Positions 8,770-18,112 are shown, counted from the stretch's first letter. The stretch: DNA of 64,000 bases from an uncultured Sphingomonas sp. (GCF_913062585.1 NZ_CAJXWX010000007.1:62001-126000), one strand, 5' to 3'. Notes: generated from the letters alone by a model not told the origin. Made by a program: numbers and translations.

Positions 8770-9722
8770 CGCGGCGCCTCGATCGTCTCGATGATCTGCG
8801 CGACGACATCCTCGATCGCGCGGCCGCCGATCTCGGCGGCGGGCGACAGGATCAGCCGGTGGCGCAGCAGCGCAGGCGCCAGCGTCTTCACATCGTCGGG
8901 GATCACGAAGTCGCGCCCGTCCAGCGCCGCGCGCGCCCGCGCCGCACCCGCCAGCATCGCGCCCGCACGCGGCGACGCGCCGCTTTCCAGATCGGCGACA
9001 CCGCGCGTGCCCCGGATCAGTGCGACGATATAGTCGATCACTTCGTCGACCAGCCGGACAGTGGCCACGGTCGCGACCGCCGCGTCGATCGTCGCCGCAT
9101 CGGCCCGCGCCTCGACACCCCAATCAGCGGGCGACATCGCGGTCGGCCTTGCGCCATGCCCTGCGACGATGCGCCGCTCTTCCTCGGCGCTGGGATAGGG
9201 CACGGTCTGCTTGAACAGGAACCGGTCCAGCTGCGCCTCGGGCAGCGGATAGACGCCCTGCTGCTCGATCGGGTTCTGGGTCGCCACCACGGTGAAGCGG
9301 CGGCTGAGGCTCAGGCTCTCGCCGTCGATGGTGACGGTCCGCTCCTGCATCGCCTCCAGCAGCGCGGCCTGGGTCTTGGGCGAGGTGCGGTTGATCTCGT
9401 CGGCCAACAGCAGCTCGGTGAAGATCGGCCCGCGCGTCAGGGTGAAGGTGGAGTTCTGGAAGTTGAACAGGTTGGCGCCGATGATGTCGCCGGGCATCAG
9501 GTCGGGCGTGAACTGGATACGGCCGAAGTCCAGGCCCAGCGTGTGCGCGAAGCTGTGCGCAAGCAGCGTCTTGGCGGTGCCCGGCGGCCCCTCCAGCAGG
9601 ATATGCCCGCCCGCGAACAGCGCGACCAGCATCAGATCGACGGTCGCGTCGTGGCCGACCACCGCCTTGCCGATCTCGGCACGGATCGCCTGCCCCAGCG
9701 CCTGGACCTCTTCAACCGTCAC
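8766..9722 (-). CDS. MoxR family AAA+ ATPase
   Basis: Counting from the GTG start this is 318 residues. Walker A is GPPGTAKT (about residues 45-52) and Walker B is LLADEINR (about 105-112), with the MoxR signature [20 protein letters not shown] downstream and an arginine-rich lid domain. MoxR ATPases act as chaperone-like partners of VWA/DUF58 proteins in envelope maturation or stress. An in-frame ATG exists at 9743, but GTG 9722 is preferred. It overlaps the DUF4350 stop as GTGA and has GGAG 8 bp upstream, matching the other junctions of this operon. It is the only predicted NTPase of the cluster. Confidence 0.9.
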   Translation of the reverse strand: MTVEEVQALGQAIRAEIGKAVVGHDATVDLMLVALFAGGHILLEGPPGTAKTLLAHSFAHTLGLDFGRIQFTPDLMPGDIIGANLFNFQNSTFTLTRGPIFTELLLADEINRTSPKTQAALLEAMQERTVTIDGESLSLSRRFTVVATQNPIEQQGVYPLPEAQLDRFLFKQTVPYPSAEEERRIVAGHGARPTAMSPADWGVEARADAATIDAAVATVATVRLVDEVIDYIVALIRGTRGVADLESGASPRAGAMLAGAARARAALDGRDFVIPDDVKTLAPALLRHRLILSPAAEIGGRAIEDVVAQIIETIEAPR

Positions 9723-10942
9723 CGTGTCTTCTCCTGTTGCCATTGGTGCAGCGCCCGGGCGCTGGCGAGCATGTCGGCGCTGTGCCGGGCCTGCTCGGCC
9801 TCTTCGACCAGCGTGGTGAAGCGCGTCGATCCCTGAAGCCGGTCGAGATGCCGGTCCGCCTCTTCGTCGGTCAGCCGCGCGGGCACGCCGAAGGCCACCC
9901 GTGCCCGTTCGCGGATCAAGGCGGCGTAACGCGGGCCCAGACCGCCCTCGCGCCCGGCCTTGCGCACGATCATCGCGCTATTGTCGATCAGGGCGGTCTT
10001 GCCCAGCGCGATCGCGCGTTCGGGCGGCCGGGCCGATCCGAAGCGGACCAGCGCCTGCCAGCCGACCAGGGCGAGCGCGACGGCGACCGCCAGCGTCATC
10101 GGCAGGAAGGGCGGCTCGAACGCCAGCTTCAACGGGCCGCGGCTGCGCCCCAGGCCGTTCAGCGACACGTCGAACGCGATGCCCTTCGACCCGTTGTCGC
10201 GGACGAAATCGAACACGGCCAGCCCGGCGCGCGCGCGATTCAGGTCGCGGATGCCGTAATTGTTCAGCAGGTCGGGGTCGGCCAGGATATAGGTGCTGCT
10301 GCCGTCGATCTGGCCCAGCACGATGCGGCCGGCATCGTCGGTCACGATCGGGGTCAGCGCCTTGGACGCCATTACCTGCAAGGGGCGCGGCGCGGCGACG
10401 TTCAGCGCGGGCGGGGCCCAGCGGAGCGCGTGCAGCGGCCGGCCGCCGCTGCGGTGCCGGGCCACGACGATCTCGGTCGCGGGTGCCAGGATGTACGCCG
10501 GATCCATATCGGGCAACAGGCCCGACACGTTCACCCAGCCCTGATGATCCTCGTCCGCGGTCGTCGCCCATTTGGGCAGGACGAGCAAGGTCGCGCGGCC
10601 CCGGCGGGCCTCCATGAACTTGCTCAAGTCGACAAAGCCATGATCGGGCGCCGCGACGACCAGGTCGTCGGTATCCCATTCCGCATCGGTCCGGATGATG
10701 CGGGGATTGCGCCCGGTGGCGCGCGCCAGCTCGACGATCCCCGCCAGGCCGGTGGCGGCGTTGGACAGCGCATGGGTCCCGCCATTGTGCCCCGACCGCA
10801 GGTCCGGCGCATAGGCCCCCAGCAGCATCGACCCCGCAAAGCCCAACAGGCCGATGACGAGCATCAGCGCAATGGTCAGCGGCGAGAAGAGATGGTCCGC
10901 CGACTTCGCGCCCCCGCCGCGACCGATCGCGATCTCGCTCAT
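9719..10942 (-). CDS. DUF4350 domain membrane protein
   Basis: This is a 407-residue protein. An N-terminal membrane helix ([21 protein letters not shown]) leads into a domain with alternating strands ([21 protein letters not shown]) that fits DUF4350, a GATase-like fold. A second helix ([20 protein letters not shown]) precedes a cytoplasmic tail of charged helices. ATG 10942 overlaps the DUF4129 stop as ATGA; three codons further upstream are open but unlikely. Function is unknown in the family. Its constant place between DUF4129 and MoxR suggests a membrane complex worked on by the ATPase. Confidence 0.8.
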   Translation of the reverse strand: MSEIAIGRGGGAKSADHLFSPLTIALMLVIGLLGFAGSMLLGAYAPDLRSGHNGGTHALSNAATGLAGIVELARATGRNPRIIRTDAEWDTDDLVVAAPDHGFVDLSKFMEARRGRATLLVLPKWATTADEDHQGWVNVSGLLPDMDPAYILAPATEIVVARHRSGGRPLHALRWAPPALNVAAPRPLQVMASKALTPIVTDDAGRIVLGQIDGSSTYILADPDLLNNYGIRDLNRARAGLAVFDFVRDNGSKGIAFDVSLNGLGRSRGPLKLAFEPPFLPMTLAVAVALALVGWQALVRFGSARPPERAIALGKTALIDNSAMIVRKAGREGGLGPRYAALIRERARVAFGVPARLTDEEADRHLDRLQGSTRFTTLVEEAEQARHSADMLASARALHQWQQEKTR

Positions 10943-11625
10943 GCCCGCCACCGCTGCGGCAGGGCGAGATCGGCATAGGCGGCCCGCGCCGTTTCCCAGT
11001 CCGCCAGGTCGACCGGGCGGCCGCCGAACAGGCTACGCTCGACCAAGGCGGCGATGCGGGCGAACAGCGGCCGGACCGCGCCGGGCAACAGGGCTGCGGA
11101 GGCGAGTTCGCGGCTGGTCAGCGAGGGGCGGCGCAGCGCCGGGCGACGGCGTGCAATGTCCTCGATCGAATGGAACAGCAGATAATGGATCGCCTCGGCG
11201 AACCGTCCCTCCGCCGCCAGGCCATCCGCCGCCTGGAGCCAGGCGCGCGCCGGTTCGGCATCCGGAACCCATTCGTCGTCATCCGCTGGCACGGGCGCGC
11301 GCGCATGTCGCCGGACGGGCAGCCGCCATTCGCCCGACCGCCACCGCTCGACGATCATCCAGACCAGCGCCGCGACGATCAGGACCAGCAGCGCCCAGAG
11401 CAGGATCCGGGCATAGGGCGCATCGGGCATCAGGCCGGTCAGCCAGCGCAGGAAACGCCCGATCGGGCGGAACAGATGGGACAGCCATCGCCCCAGCGCC
11501 TTCAGCCATTCCGGCGTCTCGGGCGGCGGGGGCGAGCGGGTCAGGCTGAACTGCACGGACGGATCGGCCCGCAAGGCGGCATGGGCCGTCGCAAGTCGAT
11601 CGGCCGCAGCCCCATCCTTTGCCAT
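10939..11625 (-). CDS. DUF4129 domain protein
   Basis: The protein has 228 residues from ATG 11625: an amphipathic N-terminal part, one membrane helix (ARILLWALLVLIVAALVWMIV), and a C-terminal DUF4129 domain with the usual ARAWLQAADGLAAEGRFAEA and LTSRELA segments. An upstream TTG at 11727 is in frame but would add residues with no family resemblance. A GGGAGG lies about 13 bp before ATG 11625, rather far, so the start is moderately sure. It is the first gene of the operon, so the promoter should lie in 11626-11793, shared with the divergent membrane-protein gene. Confidence 0.75.
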   Translation of the reverse strand: MAKDGAAADRLATAHAALRADPSVQFSLTRSPPPPETPEWLKALGRWLSHLFRPIGRFLRWLTGLMPDAPYARILLWALLVLIVAALVWMIVERWRSGEWRLPVRRHARAPVPADDDEWVPDAEPARAWLQAADGLAAEGRFAEAIHYLLFHSIEDIARRRPALRRPSLTSRELASAALLPGAVRPLFARIAALVERSLFGGRPVDLADWETARAAYADLALPQRWRA

Positions 11626-11793
11626 TGCCGCGATGATGCCCTCCCAAGCGACGCCGCATTGCCCCGGCGCGGAATGTAGCCGGATCGGGTAACGGCGCAA
11701 TCCATTATCGCCGATTTGGTCGGACAAGATGGGACTGGACAGCCCGGGGTCCGCTCGCCACCATCACGCCCATTATCCTGAGGGGGGAGTATC

Positions 11794-12600
11794 ATGGCCA
11801 GCCAGCCTTTCACCGAGACGCGTGCCGGAATCTCCGTCGGCGGCGTGTTCGGGCGCAGCGTGAACATCATCAAGGCCAATCCGGTCGCCACTTTGGGCGT
11901 GACCTTCGCGATGGTCGCGCTGCCGCAATTGCTGGTGGGGTTGATGGTCGGGCGCGCGTCCTTGACCCGCGAGTTTCAGGACGGCGCCTATGCGCTGTTC
12001 AGCCTCTATGGCCTGGCCGTCCTGCTGTTGTGGCTGGTGGCCGGCGGCGCGCTGACCCATGCGGCGATCGCGCATGACCAGGGCCGACGCGCCGACCTGC
12101 GTGAGATCCTGCGGCTCGGGGTCGCGCGGGCCTTGCCCATGCTGGCGGTCAACATCCTCTTCTTCGTCGGTATCTGGATCGGCTTCGCCGTCCTGATCGT
12201 CCCCGGCATCATCCTGGCCGTGATGTGGTCGGTCGCCATGTATGCCATCGCCGCCGAGCGGACCGGCATATTCGGCGCGTTCGGGCGCAGCCGCGCGCTG
12301 ACCAAGGGCGCGCGTTGGCATGTCTTCGGCATCCTGCTGCTGGCCTTCGTGATCTATCTGCTCGTCTCGATCGTGACCGGGGTGGCAAGCGTGGCGGGCT
12401 ATGGCAGTTTCGGCGCGCTCACCGGCGGCGCCACGATCCACGTCCCGACATCGCCATCGGTGATCGTCCAGTTGCTGCAGGCGCTGATCACGACCGTCCT
12501 GGTGACGTGGTTCACGTTGGTCGGCGCGGCGCTGTTCATCGAGCTGCGCCACTGGAAGGACGGCCCCGATGTCGACCGGCTGAGCGAGATCTTCGCCTGA
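11794..12600 (+). CDS. Polytopic membrane protein, glycerophosphodiesterase-membrane-domain-like
   Basis: This 268-residue protein has about six hydrophobic helices: FAMVALPQLLVGLMV, YGLAVLLLWLVAGGAL, LAVNILFFVGIWIGFAVLIVPGIILAV, ILLLAFVIYLLVSIV and ALITTVLVTWFTLVGAALFIEL. The opening (a G-x-V-F-G-R-S helix followed by an ANP-type turn), the PGI motif in the long third helix pair, and the ERTGIFGAFGRSRALTKG loop resemble membrane proteins annotated as YIP1-like or glycerophosphoryl diester phosphodiesterase membrane domain. No catalytic site is evident and no substrate can be named. GAGGGGGGAG just before ATG 11794 is a strong ribosome site. The gene is divergent from the DUF4129 operon. Confidence 0.6.
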   Translation: MASQPFTETRAGISVGGVFGRSVNIIKANPVATLGVTFAMVALPQLLVGLMVGRASLTREFQDGAYALFSLYGLAVLLLWLVAGGALTHAAIAHDQGRRADLREILRLGVARALPMLAVNILFFVGIWIGFAVLIVPGIILAVMWSVAMYAIAAERTGIFGAFGRSRALTKGARWHVFGILLLAFVIYLLVSIVTGVASVAGYGSFGALTGGATIHVPTSPSVIVQLLQALITTVLVTWFTLVGAALFIELRHWKDGPDVDRLSEIFA

Positions 12601-12612
12601 CGTCATGCGATC

Positions 12613-12636
12613 CCGGGCGGCGACGAGGCCGCCCGG
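12613..12636 (+). terminator. Hairpin after the membrane-protein gene
   Basis: CCGGGCGGC (12613-12621) and GCCGCCCGG (12628-12636) form a perfect 9-bp stem with a GACGAG loop, 13 bp after the stop codon. No T-run follows. This is a likely transcription-ending or 3'-protecting stem. Confidence 0.5.
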
Positions 12637-12721
12637 CCGGCCGCCGCGAAAGGCCGGGAGCCTAATCGGCCCTTGCGCGGTTTATCGTCCGTCGCAGACC
12701 GAGGGACGAGAGGCAGGGCCG

Positions 12722-13999
12722 ATGATCGCCGCAGATGTTTTCACCAAACTCGACATCGAACTCAAACCCGACCCCTCGCGCACCGTGCTGCGCCCGTTCA
12801 GCTTCGGCTATCCGACCGCCTTCGACCGCAAGCCGACCCGCGCCGAGGATGTTGCGCGGCGGGTGATGGCGCTGGATGGGGAGACGCGCGACCGGATGCT
12901 CCACCTGTTGCGCGACGCGATGGGCAAGCGGCATCGCAACGCCGACGGGGTCTTCCTGCGCCGCTTCGACGGAGTGAAGGACGATCTGGGCGGGATCGCC
13001 GTCGAGGACGAGCGCGACCGGTTGCTGCTGGGGGCCTATTTCAGCCAGGAATATGCCTTCGAATCCGCCGCCTTGTTCAACCCCAGCATCGTGACGCTGC
13101 CCGACCAGGACCCGGATGACGACGAGATCCGCTTCCTCCTGTCGCTGCGCGGGGTCGGCGAGGGGCATATCTCGTCGGTCACCTTTCGCACCGGCACCTG
13201 GGACGGCGGCACCGGCCTGGTCGTCGATCCGCCCAGTTCGCAAGGCGTGCCGCCCCGGATCGACAGCAACGACGAAGGCTGGGTGCGGATGCGCGCCGAT
13301 GACAGCCAGGACATTTCCGAAACCGTCATCTTCCCGATCCTGCCCAGCCAGCGCCAGGGCGTCGAGGATCTGCGGATGGTGCGCTTCACCGACCATGACG
13401 GGGTGGAGAGCCTGATCGGCACCTATACCGCCTTCGACGGCAAGGAGGCGCGCTCGGAACTGCTGCGCGGGATCAACCAGCAGAGCTTCGAGATGCGCGC
13501 GCTGGGCGGCGCCTTCGCCGCGTATAAGGGCATGGCGTTGTTCCCGCGCCGCATCGGCGACCGCTTCGCGATGATCGGGCGGCTCGACAGTGTGAATCTG
13601 TGGCTGCTCTATTCCGACGACCTGCATATGTGGGACGAGGGGATGCGGTTCATGGGCCCGCAATATCCCTGGGAATTCGTCCAGATCGGCAATTGCGGCT
13701 CGCCGATCGAGATCGACGAGGGCTGGCTGGTCTTCACCCACGGCGTCGGCATGATCCGCGGCTATTGCGTGGGCGCCTGCCTGCTCGACAAGGACAATCC
13801 GTCCAAGGTGCTCGCCCGGACGCCCTCGCCCCTGCTCTTCCCCTCCGCCGAGCAGCGCGGCGGCTATGTGCCCAATGTGACCTACAGCTGCGGCGCGCTG
13901 CTCCACAAGCGCCGAATCCTCCTGCCCTATGCGATCGGCGACCAATATACCGCCTTCGCCACCGGCAGCGTCGATGATCTGCTGTCGGTCATGGCGTAG
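12722..13999 (+). CDS. GH130-type glycoside hydrolase/phosphorylase
   Basis: The protein has 425 residues and no signal peptide. It has the five-bladed-propeller pattern of family GH130 (beta-mannoside phosphorylases and related mannosidases): FNPSIV in the first blade, DSVNLWLLYSDDLHMW, GNCGSPIEIDEGWLVFTHGVG, and the closing YVPNVTYSCGALL segment. By family it would phosphorolyse or hydrolyse a beta-mannoside in the cytoplasm, but GH130 contains several specificities and the subfamily cannot be read here. The start is ATG 12722 after GAGAGGCAGG; an in-frame ATG at 12605 would add 39 residues of low-complexity sequence. It converges on the glycerate kinase gene. Confidence 0.8.
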   Translation: MIAADVFTKLDIELKPDPSRTVLRPFSFGYPTAFDRKPTRAEDVARRVMALDGETRDRMLHLLRDAMGKRHRNADGVFLRRFDGVKDDLGGIAVEDERDRLLLGAYFSQEYAFESAALFNPSIVTLPDQDPDDDEIRFLLSLRGVGEGHISSVTFRTGTWDGGTGLVVDPPSSQGVPPRIDSNDEGWVRMRADDSQDISETVIFPILPSQRQGVEDLRMVRFTDHDGVESLIGTYTAFDGKEARSELLRGINQQSFEMRALGGAFAAYKGMALFPRRIGDRFAMIGRLDSVNLWLLYSDDLHMWDEGMRFMGPQYPWEFVQIGNCGSPIEIDEGWLVFTHGVGMIRGYCVGACLLDKDNPSKVLARTPSPLLFPSAEQRGGYVPNVTYSCGALLHKRRILLPYAIGDQYTAFATGSVDDLLSVMA

Positions 14000-14014
14000 C
14001 GGCGGCTGGACCAT

Positions 14015-14044
14015 GGGCCTAGGGTTCAGGTGAACCCTGGGCCC
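14015..14044. terminator. Bidirectional hairpin between convergent genes
   Basis: Arms at 14015-14028 and 14031-14044 match at 13 of 14 positions around a GG centre, so the real loop is about six bases. The stem sits between the stop codons of the GH130 gene (13999) and the glycerate kinase gene (14055) and can serve both strands. There is no T-run. Confidence 0.65.
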
Positions 14045-14054
14045 GATAGGCGCA

Positions 14055-14843
14055 TCACAGGATCAGGTTGCGCTCTTCGTCCAGCCGCAGGCACAGATCG
14101 GCGCGGGCGGGCATCTCCGACCAGATATGGCGGGTCAGCCGCTCATAATGGCTGACGAAGCGGGCGAGCATGGCTGCGTCCATCACCCCCTGTCCGTCAC
14201 CCCGCACACGGCGCAGCGCCTCCTCCTGCTGGGTCCGCCAGCGTAGCACCGTCGGCCAGTCGGGCGGCGTCATCAACACCAGCATGTCCAGCCGGTCGAA
14301 CAGCGCCGGATAGTCCTCGGCAAGCGCGGTGTTCGCATGACGGCGCCAGATGCCCTGGCCATCCTCCTCCGCCTCCAGGCGATTGCACGGCGCGGCCAAG
14401 GCCTCCTCCGCCTGGGGCCGCGCGCCGACGCACCACCCCTCGAAGATGACCAGCGCACAGCGGTCGGGCGCCATCGGCCAGCTATCCATCGGAGCACGGT
14501 CGTCGATCGCCTTGTCGAAACGCGGCAGGGGGACCGCCTCGCCGCGTGCGATTGCCGCCAGTGTCCGCACGCCCAGTGCCACGTCATGCGTCCCCGGCAC
14601 GCCGCGTGTCGCGAACAGCGGATGGACCTCGCGCGCCAGACGCTGGCGTTCGGCCCATGTCCGATACAGATCGTCCAGCGAGAGGACCGCGCTGCCGCCG
14701 AACCGCGCCGCCAACCGCGCCGCGACGGTCGACTTGCCGCTGCCCTGCGCACCGCAAAGGCCTAGCACCAGCGGAGGGTCGCCTGCGCCGCGCCGGGCGA
14801 GCCGATCCGCGACCAGCCCGGCGATCGCGCTTTCAGGCGACAC
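14055..14843 (-). CDS. Probable D-glycerate 3-kinase
   Basis: This is a 262-residue P-loop kinase. GAQGSGKST lies near residue 30, the substrate-region motif SLDDLY follows, then HPLFATRGVPGTHDVALG and the VIFEGWCVG strand. This is the layout of GLYK-type glycerate kinases and their YggC/phosphoribulokinase-like relatives. It would phosphorylate D-glycerate to 3-phosphoglycerate in the cytoplasm. The start GTG 14843 lies inside the last codons of the 2-hydroxyacid dehydrogenase gene (11-bp overlap), which fits translational coupling. That neighbour can make glycerate from hydroxypyruvate, which supports the assignment. An uncharacterised P-loop kinase for another hydroxylated acid remains possible. 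Confidence 0.75.
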   Translation of the reverse strand: MSPESAIAGLVADRLARRGAGDPPLVLGLCGAQGSGKSTVAARLAARFGGSAVLSLDDLYRTWAERQRLAREVHPLFATRGVPGTHDVALGVRTLAAIARGEAVPLPRFDKAIDDRAPMDSWPMAPDRCALVIFEGWCVGARPQAEEALAAPCNRLEAEEDGQGIWRRHANTALAEDYPALFDRLDMLVLMTPPDWPTVLRWRTQQEEALRRVRGDGQGVMDAAMLARFVSHYERLTRHIWSEMPARADLCLRLDEERNLIL

Positions 14844-15804
14844 GATCGCCCGGCGCCTCCCCGCGAAACCAGGCGGCCAGATTGGCGGCAGCGCGCATTC
14901 CCATGGCGGTCCGCGCCTCGATCGTCGCGCTGCCCAGATGCGGCAGCAGCACGGCACGGGGATGTGCCAGCAGGCCGGGATGCACCTGCGGCTCGTGCTC
15001 ATGGACATCCAGCCCGACGCCGCCGATCCGGCCCTCGGTCAACGCCGCGACCAGCGCCGCCTCGTCGATCACGGTCCCGCGCGCGGTGTTCACGACGATG
15101 GCATGGGGCCGCATCCGGGCGAGCAGCGCGGCGTCCACCATATGGCGCGTCTCGTCGCCCCCCGGCACATGGAGCGACAGGACATCGCATTCGGCGGCCA
15201 GCGCCTGAGGCGACGGCGCGCGCGACGCCTCCAGCGCGCGTTCGACCCCGGGCGCGGCGGCGGACCGGCTGGCATAGCGGATCCGCATCCCCAGCCCCCG
15301 TGCCTTGGCCGCCGTCGCCTGCGCGATCCGGCCAAAGCCGATCAGGCCCAGCGTCTTGCCCGACAGCCCCTGGCCGATCAGATGCGACGGATGCCAGCCG
15401 GTCCACGCCCCGCTGCGCACCTCCCGCTCGCCCTCGCCCGCGCGCCGGGCCGCCATCAGCATCAGCAGGATCGCGATCTCGGCCGTCGCCTCGGTCAGCA
15501 CGTCGGGCGTGTTCGTTACCACCACCCCCGCCGCGCGCGCCGCCGCCAGGTCGATATGGTCCACGCCTGCGCCGTAATTGGCCAGGATACGGACGCGCCG
15601 CCCCGGCGTGGCGAGCAATTCGGCGTCGATCCGGTCGGTGATCGTCGGCATCCAGGCGTCATAGGCCGTCATCGCCGCGACCAGTGCGGCGCGATCCAGC
15701 GGCCGGTCGTCCGGGTTCAGCGTCGTGTCCCATGTCTCGGCCAGATGCCGCTCGACCGCCTCGGGCAGGCGACGGGTGACGAGCAACCTGAGCCTATCGG
15801 TCAT
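14833..15804 (-). CDS. D-2-hydroxyacid dehydrogenase (glyoxylate/hydroxypyruvate reductase-like)
   Basis: This is a 323-residue NAD(P)-dependent enzyme. The Rossmann motif is LGLIGFGRIAQ, the substrate-loop signature is NYGAGVDHIDL, the catalytic Arg lies in NTARGTVIDE, the Glu in GLDVHEHEP, and the His in LLPHLGSAT. All four catalytic elements of the family are present. The glyoxylate/hydroxypyruvate reductase branch is likely because the next gene is a glycerate kinase. ATG 15804 is chosen because it begins M-T-D-R-L-R-L-L and overlaps the aldo/keto reductase gene by 11 bp; an earlier in-frame ATG gives a Cys/Pro-rich extension. It is the middle gene of a three-gene operon. Confidence 0.88.
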   Translation of the reverse strand: MTDRLRLLVTRRLPEAVERHLAETWDTTLNPDDRPLDRAALVAAMTAYDAWMPTITDRIDAELLATPGRRVRILANYGAGVDHIDLAAARAAGVVVTNTPDVLTEATAEIAILLMLMAARRAGEGEREVRSGAWTGWHPSHLIGQGLSGKTLGLIGFGRIAQATAAKARGLGMRIRYASRSAAAPGVERALEASRAPSPQALAAECDVLSLHVPGGDETRHMVDAALLARMRPHAIVVNTARGTVIDEAALVAALTEGRIGGVGLDVHEHEPQVHPGLLAHPRAVLLPHLGSATIEARTAMGMRAAANLAAWFRGEAPGDRVA

Positions 15805-16828
15805 GGCGGTCCTGCGGCAGGGGCGCATCGGCGCGCAGCAGTCCGGCGCCGCGCAGATCGGCCCAGAAGGCATCGGGAATGGCGTGGTGGAACCAGTCCA
15901 GCGTCTGGTTCACCTCGTCCGGCGTGCGGAGGCCCGGAATCACGCAGGCGACCGCCGGATGGGCGAGCGGAAATTGCAGCGCGGCGGCCGGCAGCGGCAC
16001 GCCATGCGCCTTGGCGATCCCGGCCATGCGCCGCACCCGCTCCGCGACTTCGGCGGGGGCCCGTCCGTAATTATAATGCCCCTCCCCGTCTGCGGCGACC
16101 AGGATGCCGCTATTATACGGCCCGCCGACGATGACCCGGACGTCGGCCGCCAGGCAGGCCGGAAACAGCGCGTCGAGCGGCGTCTGCTCCAACAGGGTAT
16201 AACGCCCCGCCAGCAGGATCGCGTCGAGCGGCGCGGCGCGGAGGGCGTCCAGGCACACCGCCACCTCGTTCACCCCCAGCCCGAAGCCGCCGATCGCCCC
16301 CTCGTCGCGCAGTCGCTCCAGCGCCGCGAAGCCGCCGCCCCGGGTCAGTTGCTCCCAATGATGGTCGTGCCGATCGCCATGGGTCATCCGCCCGATATCA
16401 TGGACCAGCAACAGGTCGACCCGCGCCAGCCCCAGCCGGTGCAGGCTCGCCTCGAACGAGCGCAATATGCCGTCGCCGCTATAGTCATAAACGGGCGAGA
16501 AGGGCATGGCGGCGTAGAAACCGTCGCGTTCGCGATCGTCGGTGATCGACGGGTCCGGCCGCATCAGCCGCCCGACCTTGGTCGAGATCAGCATGTCGGA
16601 CCGGCCGCGCAGCGCATCCCCGATCCGCCGCTCGCTCAAGCCGCGCCCATAATGCGGCGCCGTATCGAAATAGGTGATCCCGCCCGCCAGTGCCGCATCG
16701 AGCGTGGCGCGCGCCTCGTCCTCGCCGACCCGCTGGAACAGCCCCGCAATCGCCGCGCCGCCGAATCCCAGGCGGGGCCATGTCCGCCGCGATCGACCTG
16801 TCGCCTCGACCTTCTTGTCGCCCGTCAT
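15794..16828 (-). CDS. Aldo/keto reductase, L-fucose/D-threo-aldose dehydrogenase-like
   Basis: The protein has 344 residues with the aldo/keto reductase tetrad in order: Asp and Tyr in YFDTAPHYGRG, Lys in ISTKVGR, and His in LLLVHDIG. The DYSGDGILRSFEASLHRLGL segment is characteristic of the D-threo-aldose (L-fucose) or pyridoxal dehydrogenase branch, so oxidation of a free sugar is the best guess. ATG 16828 follows a GGGACGGG purine stretch; a longer open frame upstream is Arg/Cys-rich and unlikely. It is the first gene of the operon with the hydroxyacid dehydrogenase and glycerate kinase, suggesting catabolism of a sugar or sugar acid towards 3-phosphoglycerate. Confidence 0.82.
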   Translation of the reverse strand: MTGDKKVEATGRSRRTWPRLGFGGAAIAGLFQRVGEDEARATLDAALAGGITYFDTAPHYGRGLSERRIGDALRGRSDMLISTKVGRLMRPDPSITDDRERDGFYAAMPFSPVYDYSGDGILRSFEASLHRLGLARVDLLLVHDIGRMTHGDRHDHHWEQLTRGGGFAALERLRDEGAIGGFGLGVNEVAVCLDALRAAPLDAILLAGRYTLLEQTPLDALFPACLAADVRVIVGGPYNSGILVAADGEGHYNYGRAPAEVAERVRRMAGIAKAHGVPLPAAALQFPLAHPAVACVIPGLRTPDEVNQTLDWFHHAIPDAFWADLRGAGLLRADAPLPQDRHDR

Positions 16829-17042
16829 CCCGTCCCATGTCCTCGCGGCGTGCCTGCACGGTCGAGCCCTGCAACGCCCGCCTGATTTTTCAGACGGCGA
16901 ATGCCTGCATGAAGCGCGCCTTATTGTCGAGGCGATTGCGGCAGTGGCCATCACTTCCCCGCCGAACGCCTTTCGCTGCGGCGCGTGGGGAGCCTGGGCG
17001 CATCACAAGGTTGCGACAAAGCAAAGACTTATAGGAATAGAA

Positions 17043-17133
17043 TGGCGGAGCGGGAGGGATTCGAACCCTCGATACGGTTTTGCCGTATACTCACTTTCCA
17101 GGCGAGCGCCTTCGACCACTCGGCCACCGCTCC
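17043..17133 (-). tRNA. tRNA-Ser (anticodon GGA)
   Basis: Reading the minus strand, the 7-bp acceptor GGAGCGG pairs with CCGCTCC, followed by discriminator G and an encoded CCA. There is a D-arm, an anticodon loop CTGGAAA with GGA, a long variable arm (GTATACGGCAAAACCGTATC region) and a T-arm GAGGGTTCGAATCCCTC. The 91-nt length and long variable arm identify a type II serine tRNA reading UCC and UCU codons. Confidence 0.95.
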
Positions 17134-17229
17134 GCATGAGTCCATGCCTGGAACACGCGCCCCTAATGCGCTTCCGCGCGGCGCGCAAGCGATTGCGTGG
17201 GGGCTCGGGCTGGGGCAGTCTCGACGGCC

Positions 17230-18096
17230 ATGACGATCGCGCTTCTGCTCGCCGCGCTTCTGGCGCAGGCCTCGCCCTCCCCCGCTCCGACCGCGCAAGC
17301 CGGCGACCCGCTGCCCGGCGACTGGATTGCGGTGCCGGATGACGAGCTGCTGGTCTTTACCCTGGCGAACGGGCGGACGGTGACGATGCGGCTCGCGGGC
17401 CGTCAGGCGCCGGTGCATGTCGCCAATATCCGGGCACTGGCGCGGGCGCATTGGTGGGATGCGGGGACCAGCGTCTACCGCGTGCAGGAAAACTACGTCG
17501 CGCAATGGGGCGACGCGACCGAGAAGAAGCCGCTGCCCATCGGCATCGTCGCCAATCCCCCGGCCGAATATGACTGGGCGGGGACGAGCGCGGTGGCGCG
17601 GCTGAGCAAGCCCGATCCCTATTCGAGCTGGGACGGTTATAGCCGCGACGGCTGGCCGCTGGCGGGCAATGCGACGCGCGAGTGGATCCCGCATTGTTAC
17701 GGCATGGTCGGCGTCGCGCGCGACCTGGCGCCAAGCACGGGCACGGGAGCCGAACTCTACACGCTGATCGGCCATTCGCCGCGCGCGCTGGACCGCAACG
17801 TCGCGATCGTCGGGCGGATCGTCGACGGCATGGATGCGCTGTCCACCCTGCCGCGCGGGACGGGCGATCTGGGCCTCTACAAGGACGAGGGCCAGCGGCT
17901 GGCGATCGTGTCGGTGCGGCTGGCGAGCGAGATCCCGGCCGCCCAGCGTCCGCATTACCAGTATCGCGAGACGGTATCGCCGCGCTTCGCCGCCTGGATC
18001 AAAGCGCGGGAGAATCGGAAGAACGACTTCTTCACCGTGCCTGCGGGGGGTGTGGATATCTGTGCGGCCTTGCCGCCGGTGCGCAAGGCGCCTTGA
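17230..18096 (+). CDS. Cyclophilin-type peptidyl-prolyl isomerase, exported
   Basis: The protein has 288 residues: a signal peptide (MTIALLLAALLAQA) then a cyclophilin-like domain. Recognisable elements are the strand with APVHVANIRALARAHWWDAGTSVYRVQENYVAQWGD, corresponding to the FHRVIPGFMIQGGD region, and a C-terminal GRIVDGMDALSTLPRG segment. It would isomerise prolyl bonds of periplasmic proteins. The classic F-H-R is changed to Y-R-V, so activity may differ from the model enzymes. ATG 17230 is chosen because it starts the signal peptide directly; GTG 17197 is in frame but spoils it. It converges on acs across a palindromic element. Confidence 0.8.
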   Translation: MTIALLLAALLAQASPSPAPTAQAGDPLPGDWIAVPDDELLVFTLANGRTVTMRLAGRQAPVHVANIRALARAHWWDAGTSVYRVQENYVAQWGDATEKKPLPIGIVANPPAEYDWAGTSAVARLSKPDPYSSWDGYSRDGWPLAGNATREWIPHCYGMVGVARDLAPSTGTGAELYTLIGHSPRALDRNVAIVGRIVDGMDALSTLPRGTGDLGLYKDEGQRLAIVSVRLASEIPAAQRPHYQYRETVSPRFAAWIKARENRKNDFFTVPAGGVDICAALPPVRKAP

Positions 18097-18112
18097 GCTT
18101 GGGGTTGGGCGT

